64,000 bases of DNA from Peribacillus muralis (GTDB taxonomy: Bacteria > Bacillota > Bacilli > Bacillales > DSM-1321): positions 115,768 through 179,767 of the forward strand of contig NZ_LMBV01000004.1 of NCBI RefSeq assembly GCF_001439925.1, written 5' to 3'. The notes under the pieces are model-generated. The model made no database searches. It was not told where the DNA came from and was given only the letters and a program-made list of their open reading frames with translations. A program made the position numbers and the translations under genes. Positions 53,055 to 61,947 of the stretch are shown piece after piece (the first letter of the stretch is position 1; every line of letters begins with the position of its first letter).

Positions 53055-53810
53055 TTGTTAACGACTGAAAGACACGAATTCATCATATCGATCCTAAAAA
53101 AACAAGGAACGGTAAAGCTTCAGGAGCTTGTAGATCAGCTACACGCCTCGGAGTCGACGATTCGGAGGGATTTAGTGCAGCTGGAAGAAATGAAGCTTCT
53201 GAAACGTGTGCATGGCGGAGCCTCCTTGCTTCAAAGAAAAGGCCTTGAACCGACCACGATGGAAAAGCAAAATAAAGCAACGGCTGAAAAGCAGCTGATA
53301 GCAAAGCGGGCGTCAGCATTCATCGAGAAAAATGATTGCATTTACCTTGATGCAGGTACGACCACGGCAGAAATGATTCCTTATTTAAAAGAGAAAAATG
53401 TAACGGTCATGACAAATGGTCTCATGCATATTCCAAAGCTGATCGAGCTGGAAATCAAAACCGTTTTAGTGGGCGGTACGATAAAATTCTCGACAAATGC
53501 AGTTATCGGAAGCAATGCGGGGCAATTTTTGAATGAATACCGTTTTGATAAATGTTTCTTGGGAATGAATGGAATCCATCATGAGATGGGTTTCACAACC
53601 CCTGATCCGGAAGAAGCCTTATTGAAGAAGTTGGCAATCAATCTCTCAAATGAAACGTACGTGCTTTGTGATAGCTCAAAGCTGAATGAGGCGACGTTTA
53701 CAAAGGTAGCAGATGTAAGCGATGCCATAATCATAACGGATAGCAATGATAGAGAGGCTATTGCTCAACTTCAAAAAAATCCAAAGGTAAAGGTTGTGAC
53801 CATTTCATGA
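53055..53810 (+). CDS. fruR: DeoR-family transcriptional regulator of the fructose operon
   Basis: A 251-residue repressor. The N-terminal winged helix-turn-helix spans 1-57 (LVDQLHASESTIRRDLVQLEE is the DNA-reading part), followed by the sugar-phosphate-sensing domain with DAGTTTAEMIPYL near 98 and the GMNGIHHEMGFTTPDPEEA loop near 172. It should release DNA on binding fructose-1-phosphate. TTG 53055 is chosen because GAGGTGG lies about six bases upstream and MLTTERH is the usual family start; GTG 53046 lies in the site. Overlaps fruK by four bases (ATGA). Confidence 0.92.
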   Translation: MLTTERHEFIISILKKQGTVKLQELVDQLHASESTIRRDLVQLEEMKLLKRVHGGASLLQRKGLEPTTMEKQNKATAEKQLIAKRASAFIEKNDCIYLDAGTTTAEMIPYLKEKNVTVMTNGLMHIPKLIELEIKTVLVGGTIKFSTNAVIGSNAGQFLNEYRFDKCFLGMNGIHHEMGFTTPDPEEALLKKLAINLSNETYVLCDSSKLNEATFTKVADVSDAIIITDSNDREAIAQLQKNPKVKVVTIS

Positions 53811-54727
53811 TTTATACAGTGACACTCAATCCATCCATCGATTATTTGGTTGAAGTCGAAAACTTTCATATAGGCAAGGTGAATCGGACTCGATATGATG
53901 CAAAATTCCCCGGGGGAAAAGGGATTAACGTTTCCCGTGTGCTTAAAAGGCTTGGAAATAATACGACGGCCCTGGGGTTCATCGGGGGCCAAACCGGTGA
54001 GTTCGTAAAACGATTTTTAAAGCAAGAAGAGATCTTTACCGATTTTACGGAGATTGCGGGAGATACGAGAATTAACATTAAATTAAAAACGGGGGTCGAG
54101 ACTGAAATAAACAGTCAGGGACCTACCATTTCAAAAGGGAATTACCAACAACTATTCAGTCAGATCGAGCAACTGCAAAGTAACGATATTCTCATTTTGT
54201 CAGGCAGCATCCCTTCAAGCATTCCTGCGGAAGTATATGCAGCGATGGCAGAGTCTTGTTCCGTTAACGGCATTAAAGTGGTGGTGGATACGAGCGGAAA
54301 AGAATTACTGAATGTCCTTGTGCATCGGCCTTTTCTAATAAAGCCCAATCATCATGAATTGGGTGAACTATTTGGCACGGAAATAAAAACGGTTGCCGAT
54401 GCCGTTGAGTATGGGACTAAATTGATTGAAAAAGGGGCTCAAAACGTGATCGTTTCCATGGCGGGAGCGGGTGCCGTGCTTTGCTCGGAAGGAAAGTGCT
54501 ACACGGCGAATGTGCCAAAGGGAAAAGTCATCAACTCGGTCGGTGCCGGTGACTCCATGGTGGCAGGGTTCATCGGGTCCTATGAAAAGACCGGTGATCT
54601 ATTAGCTGCTTTTCGCTTCAGTTTAGCGGCAGGAAGCGCGACTGCCTTTTCATCCGACCTTGGTACATTGGATAAAATTGAAGAATTATTGCCACAAATC
54701 GATTTCAACGAACTAACAGGGAGCTGA
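53807..54727 (+). CDS. fruK: 1-phosphofructokinase
   Basis: Converts fructose-1-phosphate to fructose-1,6-bisphosphate. The 306-residue PfkB-family kinase starts MIYTVTLNPSIDYLVE and has FPGGKGINVSRVLKRLG (sugar-binding Gly pair) near 26, DTSGKELL near 165 and the catalytic SVGAGDSMVAGFIGS near 244, where Asp is the base. Start overlaps the fruR stop; fruA begins 4 bases after its end. Middle gene of the operon. Confidence 0.95.
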   Translation: MIYTVTLNPSIDYLVEVENFHIGKVNRTRYDAKFPGGKGINVSRVLKRLGNNTTALGFIGGQTGEFVKRFLKQEEIFTDFTEIAGDTRINIKLKTGVETEINSQGPTISKGNYQQLFSQIEQLQSNDILILSGSIPSSIPAEVYAAMAESCSVNGIKVVVDTSGKELLNVLVHRPFLIKPNHHELGELFGTEIKTVADAVEYGTKLIEKGAQNVIVSMAGAGAVLCSEGKCYTANVPKGKVINSVGAGDSMVAGFIGSYEKTGDLLAAFRFSLAAGSATAFSSDLGTLDKIEELLPQIDFNELTGS

Positions 54728-54731
54728 CTTT

Positions 54732-56621
54732 ATGAAAATCACGGACTTGTTAAAATTGGATACTATCATTATCGACCTTCAAAGTGTTTCAAAGCAAGCT
54801 GTCATTGACGAACTATCAGGGAAATTAGCCGAAGCTGGCCGATTAAACGATGTGGAGGCTTTCAAAGCTGCCATCTTAAAACGTGAAGAACAAAGTACGA
54901 CAGGGATTGGTGAAGGGATAGCCATACCACACGCTAAAACAAGTGCTGTGAGGATACCGGCCATCTGTTTCGGCAAAACGGTTAATGGTGTCGACTATGA
55001 CTCACTTGACGGTCAGCCAGCTCATCTTTTCTTTATGATCGCAGCAAGTGAAGGAGCGAATTCCGATCACTTGGAAACCCTTTCCCGGCTTTCTTCGTTG
55101 CTGATGGATGAAAAATTCAGGGCTCAATTGATGTCTGCTTCTTCTGGTGAGGAAGTGGTAGAAATAATCAATCAAAAGGAAAGGGAAGCCGAGGAAGAGG
55201 AAGCAAGAGAAGACGGGCAATTAAACAAAGTTGATAGTGAAAATAACAAAGGAAAAATCCTTGCCGTTACAGCTTGTCCAACTGGAATTGCTCATACGTA
55301 TATGGCAGCTGATGCGCTCAAGACGAAAGCAAAGGAATTGGGAATCGATTTCAAAGTGGAAACGAATGGGTCGACGGGCATCAAGAACGCTTTGACCGCT
55401 GCAGAAATTGAAGAGGCGGATGCGATCATCGTTGCCGCTGATAAACAGGTCGAGATGGATCGTTTCAATGGGAAGCATGTGATCATCGTTCCGGTTGCCC
55501 AAGGAATTCGGAAGACCGAAGAACTGTTGACCAGAGCCATGGAACAGGATGCGCCTGTTTACAAAGGATCTGGCAAAGATAAAAGTGACGAAGCAGAACC
55601 CAATAGCGGTCTGGGGATTTACAAGCACTTAATGAATGGGGTAAGTAATATGCTCCCATTTGTAGTGGGTGGAGGGATCTTGATTGCGCTTTCTTTCTTT
55701 TTTGGAATCGAGGCAGCCGATCCGGCAAACCCACAGTATAATCCCATTGCCAAAGCGTTAAGTGATATTGGCGGGGGAAATGGTGCCTTCTTCTTGCTTG
55801 TTCCTATCCTTGCCGGTTTCATTGCTTCATCTATAGCCGACCGACCAGGTTTTGCTCCTGGTATGGTTGGAGGCCTTTTGGCTGCTCAGGCTAATGCCGG
55901 TTTTCTTGGCGGACTAATTGCCGGTTTCCTAGCTGGGTATATTGTCTTGCTTTTAAAGAAATTGTTTTCCAAGTTACCGCATACTCTCGAAGGAATAAAA
56001 CCTGTACTTCTATATCCTGTATTTGGAATGTTAATTACCGGATTAATCATGATTTTCCTTATCAATGAACCAGTGACGGCCATTAACCAAGGCCTGACCA
56101 ATTGGCTCCAAGGATTGTCAGGTACGAATGCCATATTCCTTGGCTTGATCCTTGGAGGGATGATGGCGGTAGATATGGGCGGACCGATTAACAAAGCTGC
56201 CTTCACTTTTGGCATAGCGGCTATTGAAGCTTCCAGCTTCGGACCACATGCTGCAGTCATGGCTGGTGGAATGGTTCCGCCATTGGGAATTGCTTTGGCA
56301 ACAACGTTCTTTAAAAGCAAATTCAGTGAAACGGAACGGAAATCAGGCTTTACCAATTACTTTATGGGCGCTTCATTCATAACAGAAGGAGCCATCCCTT
56401 TTGCGGCAGCCGATCCATTGCGGGTCATCGTCAGCAGCGTGATTGGTGCAGCGACTGCGGGTGCGCTGTCAATGGCCTTTAACGTGACGCTGCCTGCACC
56501 GCATGGAGGAATATTCGTCATTCCTCTTGTCAATCATCCTATCCTCTATTTGCTGGCCATATTAATTGGATCTCTCATCACCGCTTTATTATTGGGTTTA
56601 TGGAAAAAGAAACAGCTTTAA
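54732..56621 (+). CDS. fruA: PTS fructose transporter EIIABC
   Basis: Imports fructose and phosphorylates it to fructose-1-phosphate, feeding FruK. Single chain of 629 residues: EIIA (about 1-145) with phosphorylated His67 in AIPHAKT; EIIB (about 170-270) with Cys182 in VTACPTGIAHTYMAA; membrane EIIC (about 295-629) with GGGILIALSFFFG and the AVDMGGPINKAAFTFG and TEGAIPFAAADP motifs. A charged Glu/Asp linker joins A and B. Last gene of fruRKA, with a terminator just after. Confidence 0.95.
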   Translation: MKITDLLKLDTIIIDLQSVSKQAVIDELSGKLAEAGRLNDVEAFKAAILKREEQSTTGIGEGIAIPHAKTSAVRIPAICFGKTVNGVDYDSLDGQPAHLFFMIAASEGANSDHLETLSRLSSLLMDEKFRAQLMSASSGEEVVEIINQKEREAEEEEAREDGQLNKVDSENNKGKILAVTACPTGIAHTYMAADALKTKAKELGIDFKVETNGSTGIKNALTAAEIEEADAIIVAADKQVEMDRFNGKHVIIVPVAQGIRKTEELLTRAMEQDAPVYKGSGKDKSDEAEPNSGLGIYKHLMNGVSNMLPFVVGGGILIALSFFFGIEAADPANPQYNPIAKALSDIGGGNGAFFLLVPILAGFIASSIADRPGFAPGMVGGLLAAQANAGFLGGLIAGFLAGYIVLLLKKLFSKLPHTLEGIKPVLLYPVFGMLITGLIMIFLINEPVTAINQGLTNWLQGLSGTNAIFLGLILGGMMAVDMGGPINKAAFTFGIAAIEASSFGPHAAVMAGGMVPPLGIALATTFFKSKFSETERKSGFTNYFMGASFITEGAIPFAAADPLRVIVSSVIGAATAGALSMAFNVTLPAPHGGIFVIPLVNHPILYLLAILIGSLITALLLGLWKKKQL

Positions 56622-56623
56622 AC

Positions 56624-56658
56624 AAAAGGCGGGTCCAATTAGATTGGACCCGCTTTTC
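56624..56658 (+). terminator. Terminator of the fruRKA operon
   Basis: AAAAG-GCGGGTCCAAT and ATTGGACCCGCTTTT pair with one bulged G. Confidence 0.85.
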
Positions 56659-56749
56659 AGGATAAAGACAAACTCGATAAAAATCGAATTTGTCTTTATT
56701 TTTTTATGGGATGTTCAATTGGACGTGGATTTCCACTCCAGGCACTCGC

Positions 56750-57118
56750 TTATATCCACTCCAAAATTTCTAGCCGATTTCCGAAAGGGTCCGCTACAAA
56801 AATTCGGTTTGCACCAGGTAGCCGTTCATCTTCTATAAATGAGATATCACTAAGAATTAAGTGCTGTTTCAGGCCTGGGAGATTTTCTACTTCAAGCGCT
56901 GGATGGGCCTTTCGGGCTGGTATGAAAGATTCCTCCGTTCCGATATGAATGTTGACAGGGCCGGCTTTAAACCATACTCCCCCGTTTGCTTTTAAGGTGT
57001 CGGGTTTTTCGATTTCCTGGAGCATTAGAATCCCATGATAAAACTTTCTGGATATGTCCTCGCTGCCCTTGGGAGAGGCTAATTGAAAATGATCGATTGA
57101 TTTATACTGGAAATTCAT
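56750..57118 (-). CDS. VOC-superfamily (glyoxalase-type) protein
   Basis: A 122-residue single-module protein with the paired beta-alpha-beta-beta-beta units of glyoxalase/bleomycin-resistance folds: IDHFQLASPKG near the start carries a metal-ligand His, VNIHIGTEE the next, and DPFGNRLEILEW the final strand with the ligand Glu. The first codon at 57118 follows AGGAGTG; a start at 57130 lies within it. The substrate is unknown. It converges with the fru operon and is divergent from yjbQ. Confidence 0.85.
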   Translation of the reverse strand: MNFQYKSIDHFQLASPKGSEDISRKFYHGILMLQEIEKPDTLKANGGVWFKAGPVNIHIGTEESFIPARKAHPALEVENLPGLKQHLILSDISFIEDERLPGANRIFVADPFGNRLEILEWI

Positions 57119-57294
57119 TATGCTACACACTCCTAGTTCATTATATTTCCAATTTTAAATCGAAAAGCACAATAAGAAAAGCTTAATTTGTTTATTGGAA
57201 GTGATAGGTTTCCTTTATCACCAGCTGGAATATAAAAGCATAAGTTTCACGCTATTGGGTATAGAAATATAAAAAGAAGAAGGAGTGAACATAC

Positions 57295-57699
57295 ATGCTG
57301 AAGAAATATACTTTAAAAACGACGAAACGAGATGATATGATTGACGTTTCAAACGAAGTGCAGGCTTTTATCTCGGAATGCGGAATCGACGAGGGCATAG
57401 CTCTCATTTATTGCCCGCATACGACTGCAGGAATCACGATCAATGAAAATGCCGATCCTGATGTCAAAAAGGATATGCTCAGAAGATTGGATGAGCAATA
57501 TCCTTGGAATCATACACTGGACTTACATATGGAAGGAAACACGGCGGCCCATTTGAAATCAAGTACGGTCGGTTCTTCACAGCAGGTCATCATTCATAAG
57601 GGGAGTTTGATCCTTGGTACATGGCAGGGTTTGTACTTTTGTGAATTTGATGGACCGAGAGAGAGACATTTTTTTATAAAATTGGATGTTGACCGTTAA
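57295..57699 (+). CDS. YjbQ-family (UPF0047) protein
   Basis: A 134-residue soluble protein with the family signature PHTTAGITINENADPDV near 41 and the HxxxN/QxWQGxxxxEFDG end (LGTWQGLYFCEFDGPRERHF near 107). YjbQ proteins form trimers and have been linked to thiamine-phosphate synthase side activity; the true role is unsettled. AAGGAGTG lies ten bases before the ATG. The next gene starts 34 bases after its stop. Confidence 0.9.
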   Translation: MLKKYTLKTTKRDDMIDVSNEVQAFISECGIDEGIALIYCPHTTAGITINENADPDVKKDMLRRLDEQYPWNHTLDLHMEGNTAAHLKSSTVGSSQQVIIHKGSLILGTWQGLYFCEFDGPRERHFFIKLDVDR

Positions 57700-57733
57700 A
57701 AACGGGGATAGAGGCAGAAGTGGAGGACGCAAA

Positions 57734-58300
57734 TTGGAAGATATTCGAATTGAAGGTAAAAGAGTTAGTTTACGGAACGTGAAGGAAACCGATCTCAAAT
57801 GCTTATGGAGCTTGAAATATGGGGAAGTTAATCCGGAATGGAAGAAGTGGGATGCGCCATATTTTCCTTTGGAGCTCATTGATTTCGCCATGTTTATCGA
57901 TAAAGAAACGAAGATGAAAGCCTTTGATGAAAAGATAGGGGCATACTCCGAGCTTTTGCTTGAAGTCGAAGATCAAATAATCGGTTCCATTGTGTATTAT
58001 TGGGAACACGAACCTTCACGTTGGCTTGAAATCGGGATAACGATTTTTGAGCCGACGTATTGGAATGGAGGCTATGGGACGGAAGCACTAAAAATGTACA
58101 TAGGCTACTTGTTTGAAAATATCGAAATCGAACGGGTTGGGCTGACGACCTGGTCAGGCAATACGCGTATGATGGCTGTTGGAGAAAAGGTAGGAATGCA
58201 AATCGAAGGCAGGATGAGAAAGTGCCGTTATTATGACGGAATTTATTATGATTCGATCAGAATGGGAATATTACGGGAAGAATGGGAAATTAAGAAATAA
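57734..58300 (+). CDS. GNAT-family acetyltransferase
   Basis: A 188-residue N-acetyltransferase: IGSIVYYWEHEPSRWLEIGI (beta 3-4, near 84-103), TYWNGGYGTEALKMYIGYLF (acetyl-CoA loop, near 111) and VGLTTWSGNTRMMAVGEKVG near 140 with the family's NxRxxxxxEKxG pattern. I chose TTG 57734 because TGGAGGA lies six bases upstream; an upstream frame from 57686 overlaps yjbQ. Substrate unknown; perhaps co-transcribed with yjbQ. Confidence 0.82.
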   Translation: MEDIRIEGKRVSLRNVKETDLKCLWSLKYGEVNPEWKKWDAPYFPLELIDFAMFIDKETKMKAFDEKIGAYSELLLEVEDQIIGSIVYYWEHEPSRWLEIGITIFEPTYWNGGYGTEALKMYIGYLFENIEIERVGLTTWSGNTRMMAVGEKVGMQIEGRMRKCRYYDGIYYDSIRMGILREEWEIKK

Positions 58301-58416
58301 CGTTAGTCATGGATATGCGTGTAATTATTTCCTTGATTTCCTTGGAAAAAATTTAGCACTGTTTTCTCTTATATGGTCTGTTATCCTTGGTAGGTGCTTA
58401 ACGAGGAGGTTACAGG

Positions 58417-59016
58417 ATGAAATTATCAGCAATAATAGCCGTGATAATAACTCTAAGTGTCATCGCAATAGGAATCGTTTTTCCTAAAGGAACGACCAGT
58501 AAAGCTTCTGATGGAGCAACCAAGCATGTCATTAAACAAGGCGAATCGATTTGGGACGTCGCCAAGCAGCATGGTGTACCCATCGCGAAGTTAAAAAAAG
58601 CCAATCATAATGTCAACAATGTTGCCGAACCTGGTAAAACATTGATCATTCCACATGTAATGAGTGAAAAAGATAAAGAATTATTAGCAAGACTTGTGCA
58701 TGCAGAAGCAAAAGGAGAACCGTATAGAGGAAAGGTCGAAGTGGCAGGTGTAGTATTGAATCGTTTGGACAGTGATGAATTTCCCGATACTGTGAGGGAA
58801 GTGATTTATCAAAAAAATCAATTCTCGCCTGTTGGTGATGGCAGTATTAACCGTCCTGCCGGCAAAGACGCCAAGAAGGCTGTCAATGAAGCATTGGCGA
58901 TTCACGGCTACACAAATGATGCCTTGTATTTTTGGAATCCTAGCATATCGGACAGCGAATGGATGAAAAAATTGGAGGTCATCAAAATTATTGGCGGCCA
59001 TCATTTTGCCATTTAA
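58417..59016 (+). CDS. LysM and SleB-type cell-wall hydrolase (YkvT-like)
   Basis: A 199-residue exported protein: signal/anchor helix 5-24, a LysM peptidoglycan-binding domain (about 36-80, HVIKQGESIWDVAKQHGV to GKTLIIP) and a SleB/CwlJ hydrolase domain (about 88-199) with LARLVHAEAKGEPYRGKVEVA, where Glu is the catalytic acid, and YQKNQFSPVGDGSINRPA. This layout fits B. subtilis YkvT; family members open the spore cortex during germination or act on vegetative wall. AGGAGG precedes the ATG. Confidence 0.9.
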   Translation: MKLSAIIAVIITLSVIAIGIVFPKGTTSKASDGATKHVIKQGESIWDVAKQHGVPIAKLKKANHNVNNVAEPGKTLIIPHVMSEKDKELLARLVHAEAKGEPYRGKVEVAGVVLNRLDSDEFPDTVREVIYQKNQFSPVGDGSINRPAGKDAKKAVNEALAIHGYTNDALYFWNPSISDSEWMKKLEVIKIIGGHHFAI

Positions 59017-59028
59017 AAAACATCAAGC

Positions 59029-59067
59029 AAGCCGGCTCACCCTATCATGGGAGGCCGGTTTTTTTGC
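59029..59067 (+). terminator. Terminator after the SleB-type gene
   Basis: GCCGGCTC and GAGGCCGG arms with a one-base bulge and seven T. Confidence 0.8.
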
Positions 59068-59081
59068 TGCCTATTTACATG

Positions 59082-59678
59082 CTAGTCGATAGGAGCCCAC
59101 ATCTCGCGTGGGTTGAGTTCATAAATGCTGTTTTCCCGATACATGATACTGCCGATGATGAACTCACGCCGTATCGTTGCGTAATCATCATGAAAGGTTT
59201 GAATGAAAGCATTCAATTCTTTTTCCTCATATTTACGTCCACTTTCCAAGAGGCTGGCAATATGGTAAAGAACGATCAATTTCTTTTTTCTCTGTGCCGG
59301 GATGGTCTTTAATCGACGACCATCTGCCGTAAAGAAATTTTCAAGGATCCTTTTATGCTCTCCTGTCAGTTTTTGATTATCCATAGTATTGGATTCCCCC
59401 TTATTTGAAATCATTTCAGGTAATGCTCGAGAATAATGCTGAAGGACATCATCATTTAAATAATAATAGACCGAATTTTTTTCCCTCCGATCCCTCACTA
59501 AATTGACCTCCTTCAATTTCGTTAAATGGTGTGAAATGGTAGGGGCTGTCAGTTTCAAGATGCCTGCAAGTGCCTGTCCGCGTTTCGGACCGTTTGCAAG
59601 AATGGATATAATTCGTATCCTCGTCACATCACCCATCGTTTTATGGAAAGCGACCAATTTTTCAATTTGCACGTTCAT
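59082..59678 (-). CDS. ArsR-type regulator with DUF2087 domain
   Basis: A 198-residue predicted repressor: a winged helix-turn-helix at residues 10-85 (ILANGPKRGQALAGILKLTA, PTISHHLTKLKEVNLV, a YYYLND wing) and a C-terminal DUF2087 domain (about 105-198, ending in YELNPREMWAPID). No metal-binding Cys pair is visible. The likely start is ATG 59678, but AGGTGGG ends right before it, so the GTG of codon 3 is better spaced. A large palindrome immediately upstream is probably its own operator. Confidence 0.82.
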   Translation of the reverse strand: MNVQIEKLVAFHKTMGDVTRIRIISILANGPKRGQALAGILKLTAPTISHHLTKLKEVNLVRDRREKNSVYYYLNDDVLQHYSRALPEMISNKGESNTMDNQKLTGEHKRILENFFTADGRRLKTIPAQRKKKLIVLYHIASLLESGRKYEEKELNAFIQTFHDDYATIRREFIIGSIMYRENSIYELNPREMWAPID

Positions 59679-59679
59679 C

Positions 59680-59727
59680 CCACCTAGTTAGATTATTATC
59701 TAATTAGATGATAATCTAACTAGGTGG
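59680..59727. promoter_or_regulatory. Nested palindrome in front of the ArsR-type gene
   Basis: CCACCTAGTTAGATTAT (59680-59696) and its exact complement ATAATCTAACTAGGTGG (59711-59727) flank a perfect 12-base palindrome, ATCTAATTAGAT (59698-59709). TTAGAT-type half sites therefore occur four times, symmetrically. It overlaps the ribosome binding site of the gene on the minus strand, so a bound repressor would block its own expression. Confidence 0.75.
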
Positions 59728-59826
59728 CAATTTCAAGTTAATATACAATTTACTACATTGCTTTCGCTTAACTGATGTATAATAAAGTTATTAAATAATG
59801 TTAATGGAAGAGTTAGGAGCTGTTAC

Positions 59827-60471
59827 ATGGCCAATACACATGTTTATACAAAGAAAGAAGAAGTGGTCAATGCGATAACTCATGGAATCGGTGCGTTATT
59901 AAGCATTGCCGCCCTAGTATTTTTAATCATTTTTTCCGCCCAGAAAGGCCCGCCTTGGCATGTTGTCGTTTCAATCATTTATGGCGTTTCCATGCTTCTT
60001 TTATATATATCATCCACTTTGGTTCATAGCTTTCCGGAGGGGAAAACAAAAGATATTTTTGAAATCTTCGATCATTCAGCGATCTATATATTCATTGCAG
60101 GAACATATACACCCATCATGCTGCTTGTAATTCAAGGATCTATAGGCTGGACGTTACTCGGAATAATCTGGGGAGTCGCAATCGTCGGCGTCGTCTTTAA
60201 AGCTTTTTATGTGAAAAAATTCTTATTCCTTTCAACGATCCTTTATATCGCCATGGGGTGGATGATCGTTATCGTCTGGGGTCCACTAACGGCAACAGTG
60301 CCTGCAGCTGGTATCCAGCTCTTGATTGCAGGGGGATTGTTATATACGTTTGGAGCGATTTTCTATGTTTGGCGGGGTTTTCCCTTCCACCACGCCGTTT
60401 GGCACGTATTCGTGCTTGGTGGCTCTGTTACACACTTTTTTGCTATATTGTTTTATATTATTCCACTTTGA
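59827..60471 (+). CDS. Hemolysin III-family membrane protein (YplQ-like)
   Basis: A 214-residue PAQR/HlyIII-type protein with seven hydrophobic helices. Marks: EEVVNAITHGIGALLSIAAL at the start, SSTLVHSF near 62, IFDHSAIYIFIAGTYTP near 80 with metal-ligand His/Asp, and near the end FPFHHAVWHVFVLGGSVTHFF with the last His pair. B. subtilis YplQ is the closest type I recall. Its physiological role in bacteria is not settled. Separate promoter from the regulator, transcribed in the opposite direction. Confidence 0.92.
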   Translation: MANTHVYTKKEEVVNAITHGIGALLSIAALVFLIIFSAQKGPPWHVVVSIIYGVSMLLLYISSTLVHSFPEGKTKDIFEIFDHSAIYIFIAGTYTPIMLLVIQGSIGWTLLGIIWGVAIVGVVFKAFYVKKFLFLSTILYIAMGWMIVIVWGPLTATVPAAGIQLLIAGGLLYTFGAIFYVWRGFPFHHAVWHVFVLGGSVTHFFAILFYIIPL

Positions 60472-60571
60472 ATGCTCCTATAGTAAAATGGGTACGGTTA
60501 GCAAAGGGGATAATATATATTTTGCTATTCATTCGGACTATGGGGATAGGACCGCAATATACATTTGTGAA

Positions 60572-60604
60572 AAAGATTCTTTTATTAAGAGTCTTTTTTT
60601 TTTT
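60572..60604 (+). terminator. Terminator after the hemolysin III gene
   Basis: AAGATTCTT and AAGAGTCTT arms around TTATT with ten or more T following. Confidence 0.7.
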
Positions 60605-60618
60605 GAGGTTACGGTAAA

Positions 60619-60654
60619 AAAAGAAGGGGTACCAAAAGCGGTACCCCTTCTTGC
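60619..60654 (-). terminator. Terminator after bioY
   Basis: AAGAAGGGGTACC and GGTACCCCTTCTT form a perfect 13-base stem; the T run lies on the minus strand, beyond 60621. Confidence 0.85.
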
Positions 60655-60672
60655 ATGGTCAGTTTTTTTAGC

Positions 60673-61245
60673 TTAACGGGAAAGTGTCGCATTTTTTTTC
60701 GGAAGCATATTGGCTGACGCTAATCTGGAACGGATCGTAATTCCAAGCCAAGATGCAAGGAAAGCCTTCAGGATCCCGACAATAATGAATGGAGCAAAAC
60801 CACTGGCAAACGCCACTGTCCAAGATAGTGAGCTTATATACTTCAACCAAACCGTTCCAATTACCAAAGTAAGTATCATTCCTATTACATTTGCAAGGAA
60901 TGCCATTGGCACGGTGAAGCGCGTTTTTTCCAATATCAGGCCGGTTATATAGACTGTAGGAATATAGGATAATAAATAACCGCCGGTTGGACCGAATATT
61001 TTGGCAAGGCCGCCGGACATTTCGGCGAAAACCGGTACTCCAGCCGCTCCAATGAATAAGTATAGTAAAACGGAAGAGGTTCCATAGCGTGAACCAAGAA
61101 TCGTCGCTGCCAGACCGACTGCCAGTGTTTGACCTGTAATCGGTACCAAGGGCAGTGGTATCGTGATTTGAGCCAGTATTCCAATAAGTGCTGCAAACAA
61201 AGCTGTTACCATCATCATTCTTAACTTCTCGTGACTTTCCTTCAT
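60673..61245 (-). CDS. bioY: Biotin transporter substrate-binding subunit
   Basis: S component of the ECF-type biotin importer, 190 residues with six hydrophobic helices. MKESHEKLRMMMVTALFAAL begins the first; IPLPLVPITGQTLAVGLAAT near 30, RYGTSSVLLYLFIGAAGVPVF with a central Gly-Ala-Ala-Gly, and FGPTGGYLLSYIP near 86 are family signatures. I start at 61245 because AGGAGGAAG lies eight bases upstream; a start at 61290 falls in the operator. A BirA-type box overlaps its promoter, so biotin should repress it. Confidence 0.94.
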   Translation of the reverse strand: MKESHEKLRMMMVTALFAALIGILAQITIPLPLVPITGQTLAVGLAATILGSRYGTSSVLLYLFIGAAGVPVFAEMSGGLAKIFGPTGGYLLSYIPTVYITGLILEKTRFTVPMAFLANVIGMILTLVIGTVWLKYISSLSWTVAFASGFAPFIIVGILKAFLASWLGITIRSRLASANMLPKKNATLSR

Positions 61246-61259
61246 CGTGCTTCCTCCTA

Positions 61260-61290
61260 ATGTAAACCTTTTTGTTTTTATAGTTAACAT
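61260..61290 (-). promoter_or_regulatory. BirA (biotin repressor) operator before bioY
   Basis: On the minus strand ATGTTAAC, 15 bases, GTTTACAT. The arms are inverted repeats with one mismatch, and match the BirA box of Bacillus (TTGTWAAC-N14/15-GTTWACAA) in sequence and spacing. It ends 15 bases before the bioY start codon. Confidence 0.8.
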
Positions 61291-61794
61291 ATAATGAATT
61301 TTAATATGTTACGCAATTACTGTCAATACATAATGCATTGCAGAACCTCAGAAAAGCAGGAAACACTAAACTTACCCGATAATAAAAAACAAAAATGAGG
61401 ATGGAAAGTATCTCCACGCTCATTGGAATTTTATGCTGGCCAGGTATATCCAAGGAAGCGATTGACATGTAAGCTTAGGCAATACCGTTCCAACGTATAG
61501 AAGATGTATGTTATGAAATTACAACTTTTTCATTCTAAACTATGTTTTGAATTTTATTTATAAATAGGCAACAGCAGGCTGTTGAATGATGAAAATTTCC
61601 TCGTCTTACCTGATGCAATATCCTGTCTTCTATATAGACGATAATCGTCGGGTTTAAGGACGTTTACATTATTTCCCTCGAAATAAATAAAATATTTGCT
61701 ACTTGTTCATCATCTTTGTTTCAGGACTTGATCTAGCTTTTATGAGACTAGTTGCAGCCAAAAATGGATGATAGATTGTAAAAGTGGGAAAAAA
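61291..61794. other. Non-coding stretch of about 500 bases
   Basis: Between the bioY operator and the sigma-W promoter I see only AT-rich sequence with scattered stops on both strands and no codon pattern, terminator or repeat-family copy. The small palindromic block CGACGATT-like near 61642-61650 is too short to interpret. Confidence 0.6.
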
Positions 61795-61822
61795 TGAAAC
61801 TTTCTAATCTGTTGTTCGTATA
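61795..61822 (+). promoter_or_regulatory. Sigma-W promoter of yuaF-floT
   Basis: TGAAAC (61795-61800), 16 bases, CGTATA (61817-61822): an exact match to the sigma-W consensus and spacing. It lies about 125 bases before yuaF, in line with control of the flotillin operon by this envelope-stress factor in Bacillus. Confidence 0.9.
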
Positions 61823-61947
61823 ATAGGTATGCTAAGTGAATGGGGGAGATCATAAAGTACAGACTTTTCAATTAGGTAGCAAACTGTTACCCTTGGGCGT
61901 AAAAGAGAGAAGTGGCCTGGGAAAATCAAATTAAAAGGATGAAAGAG

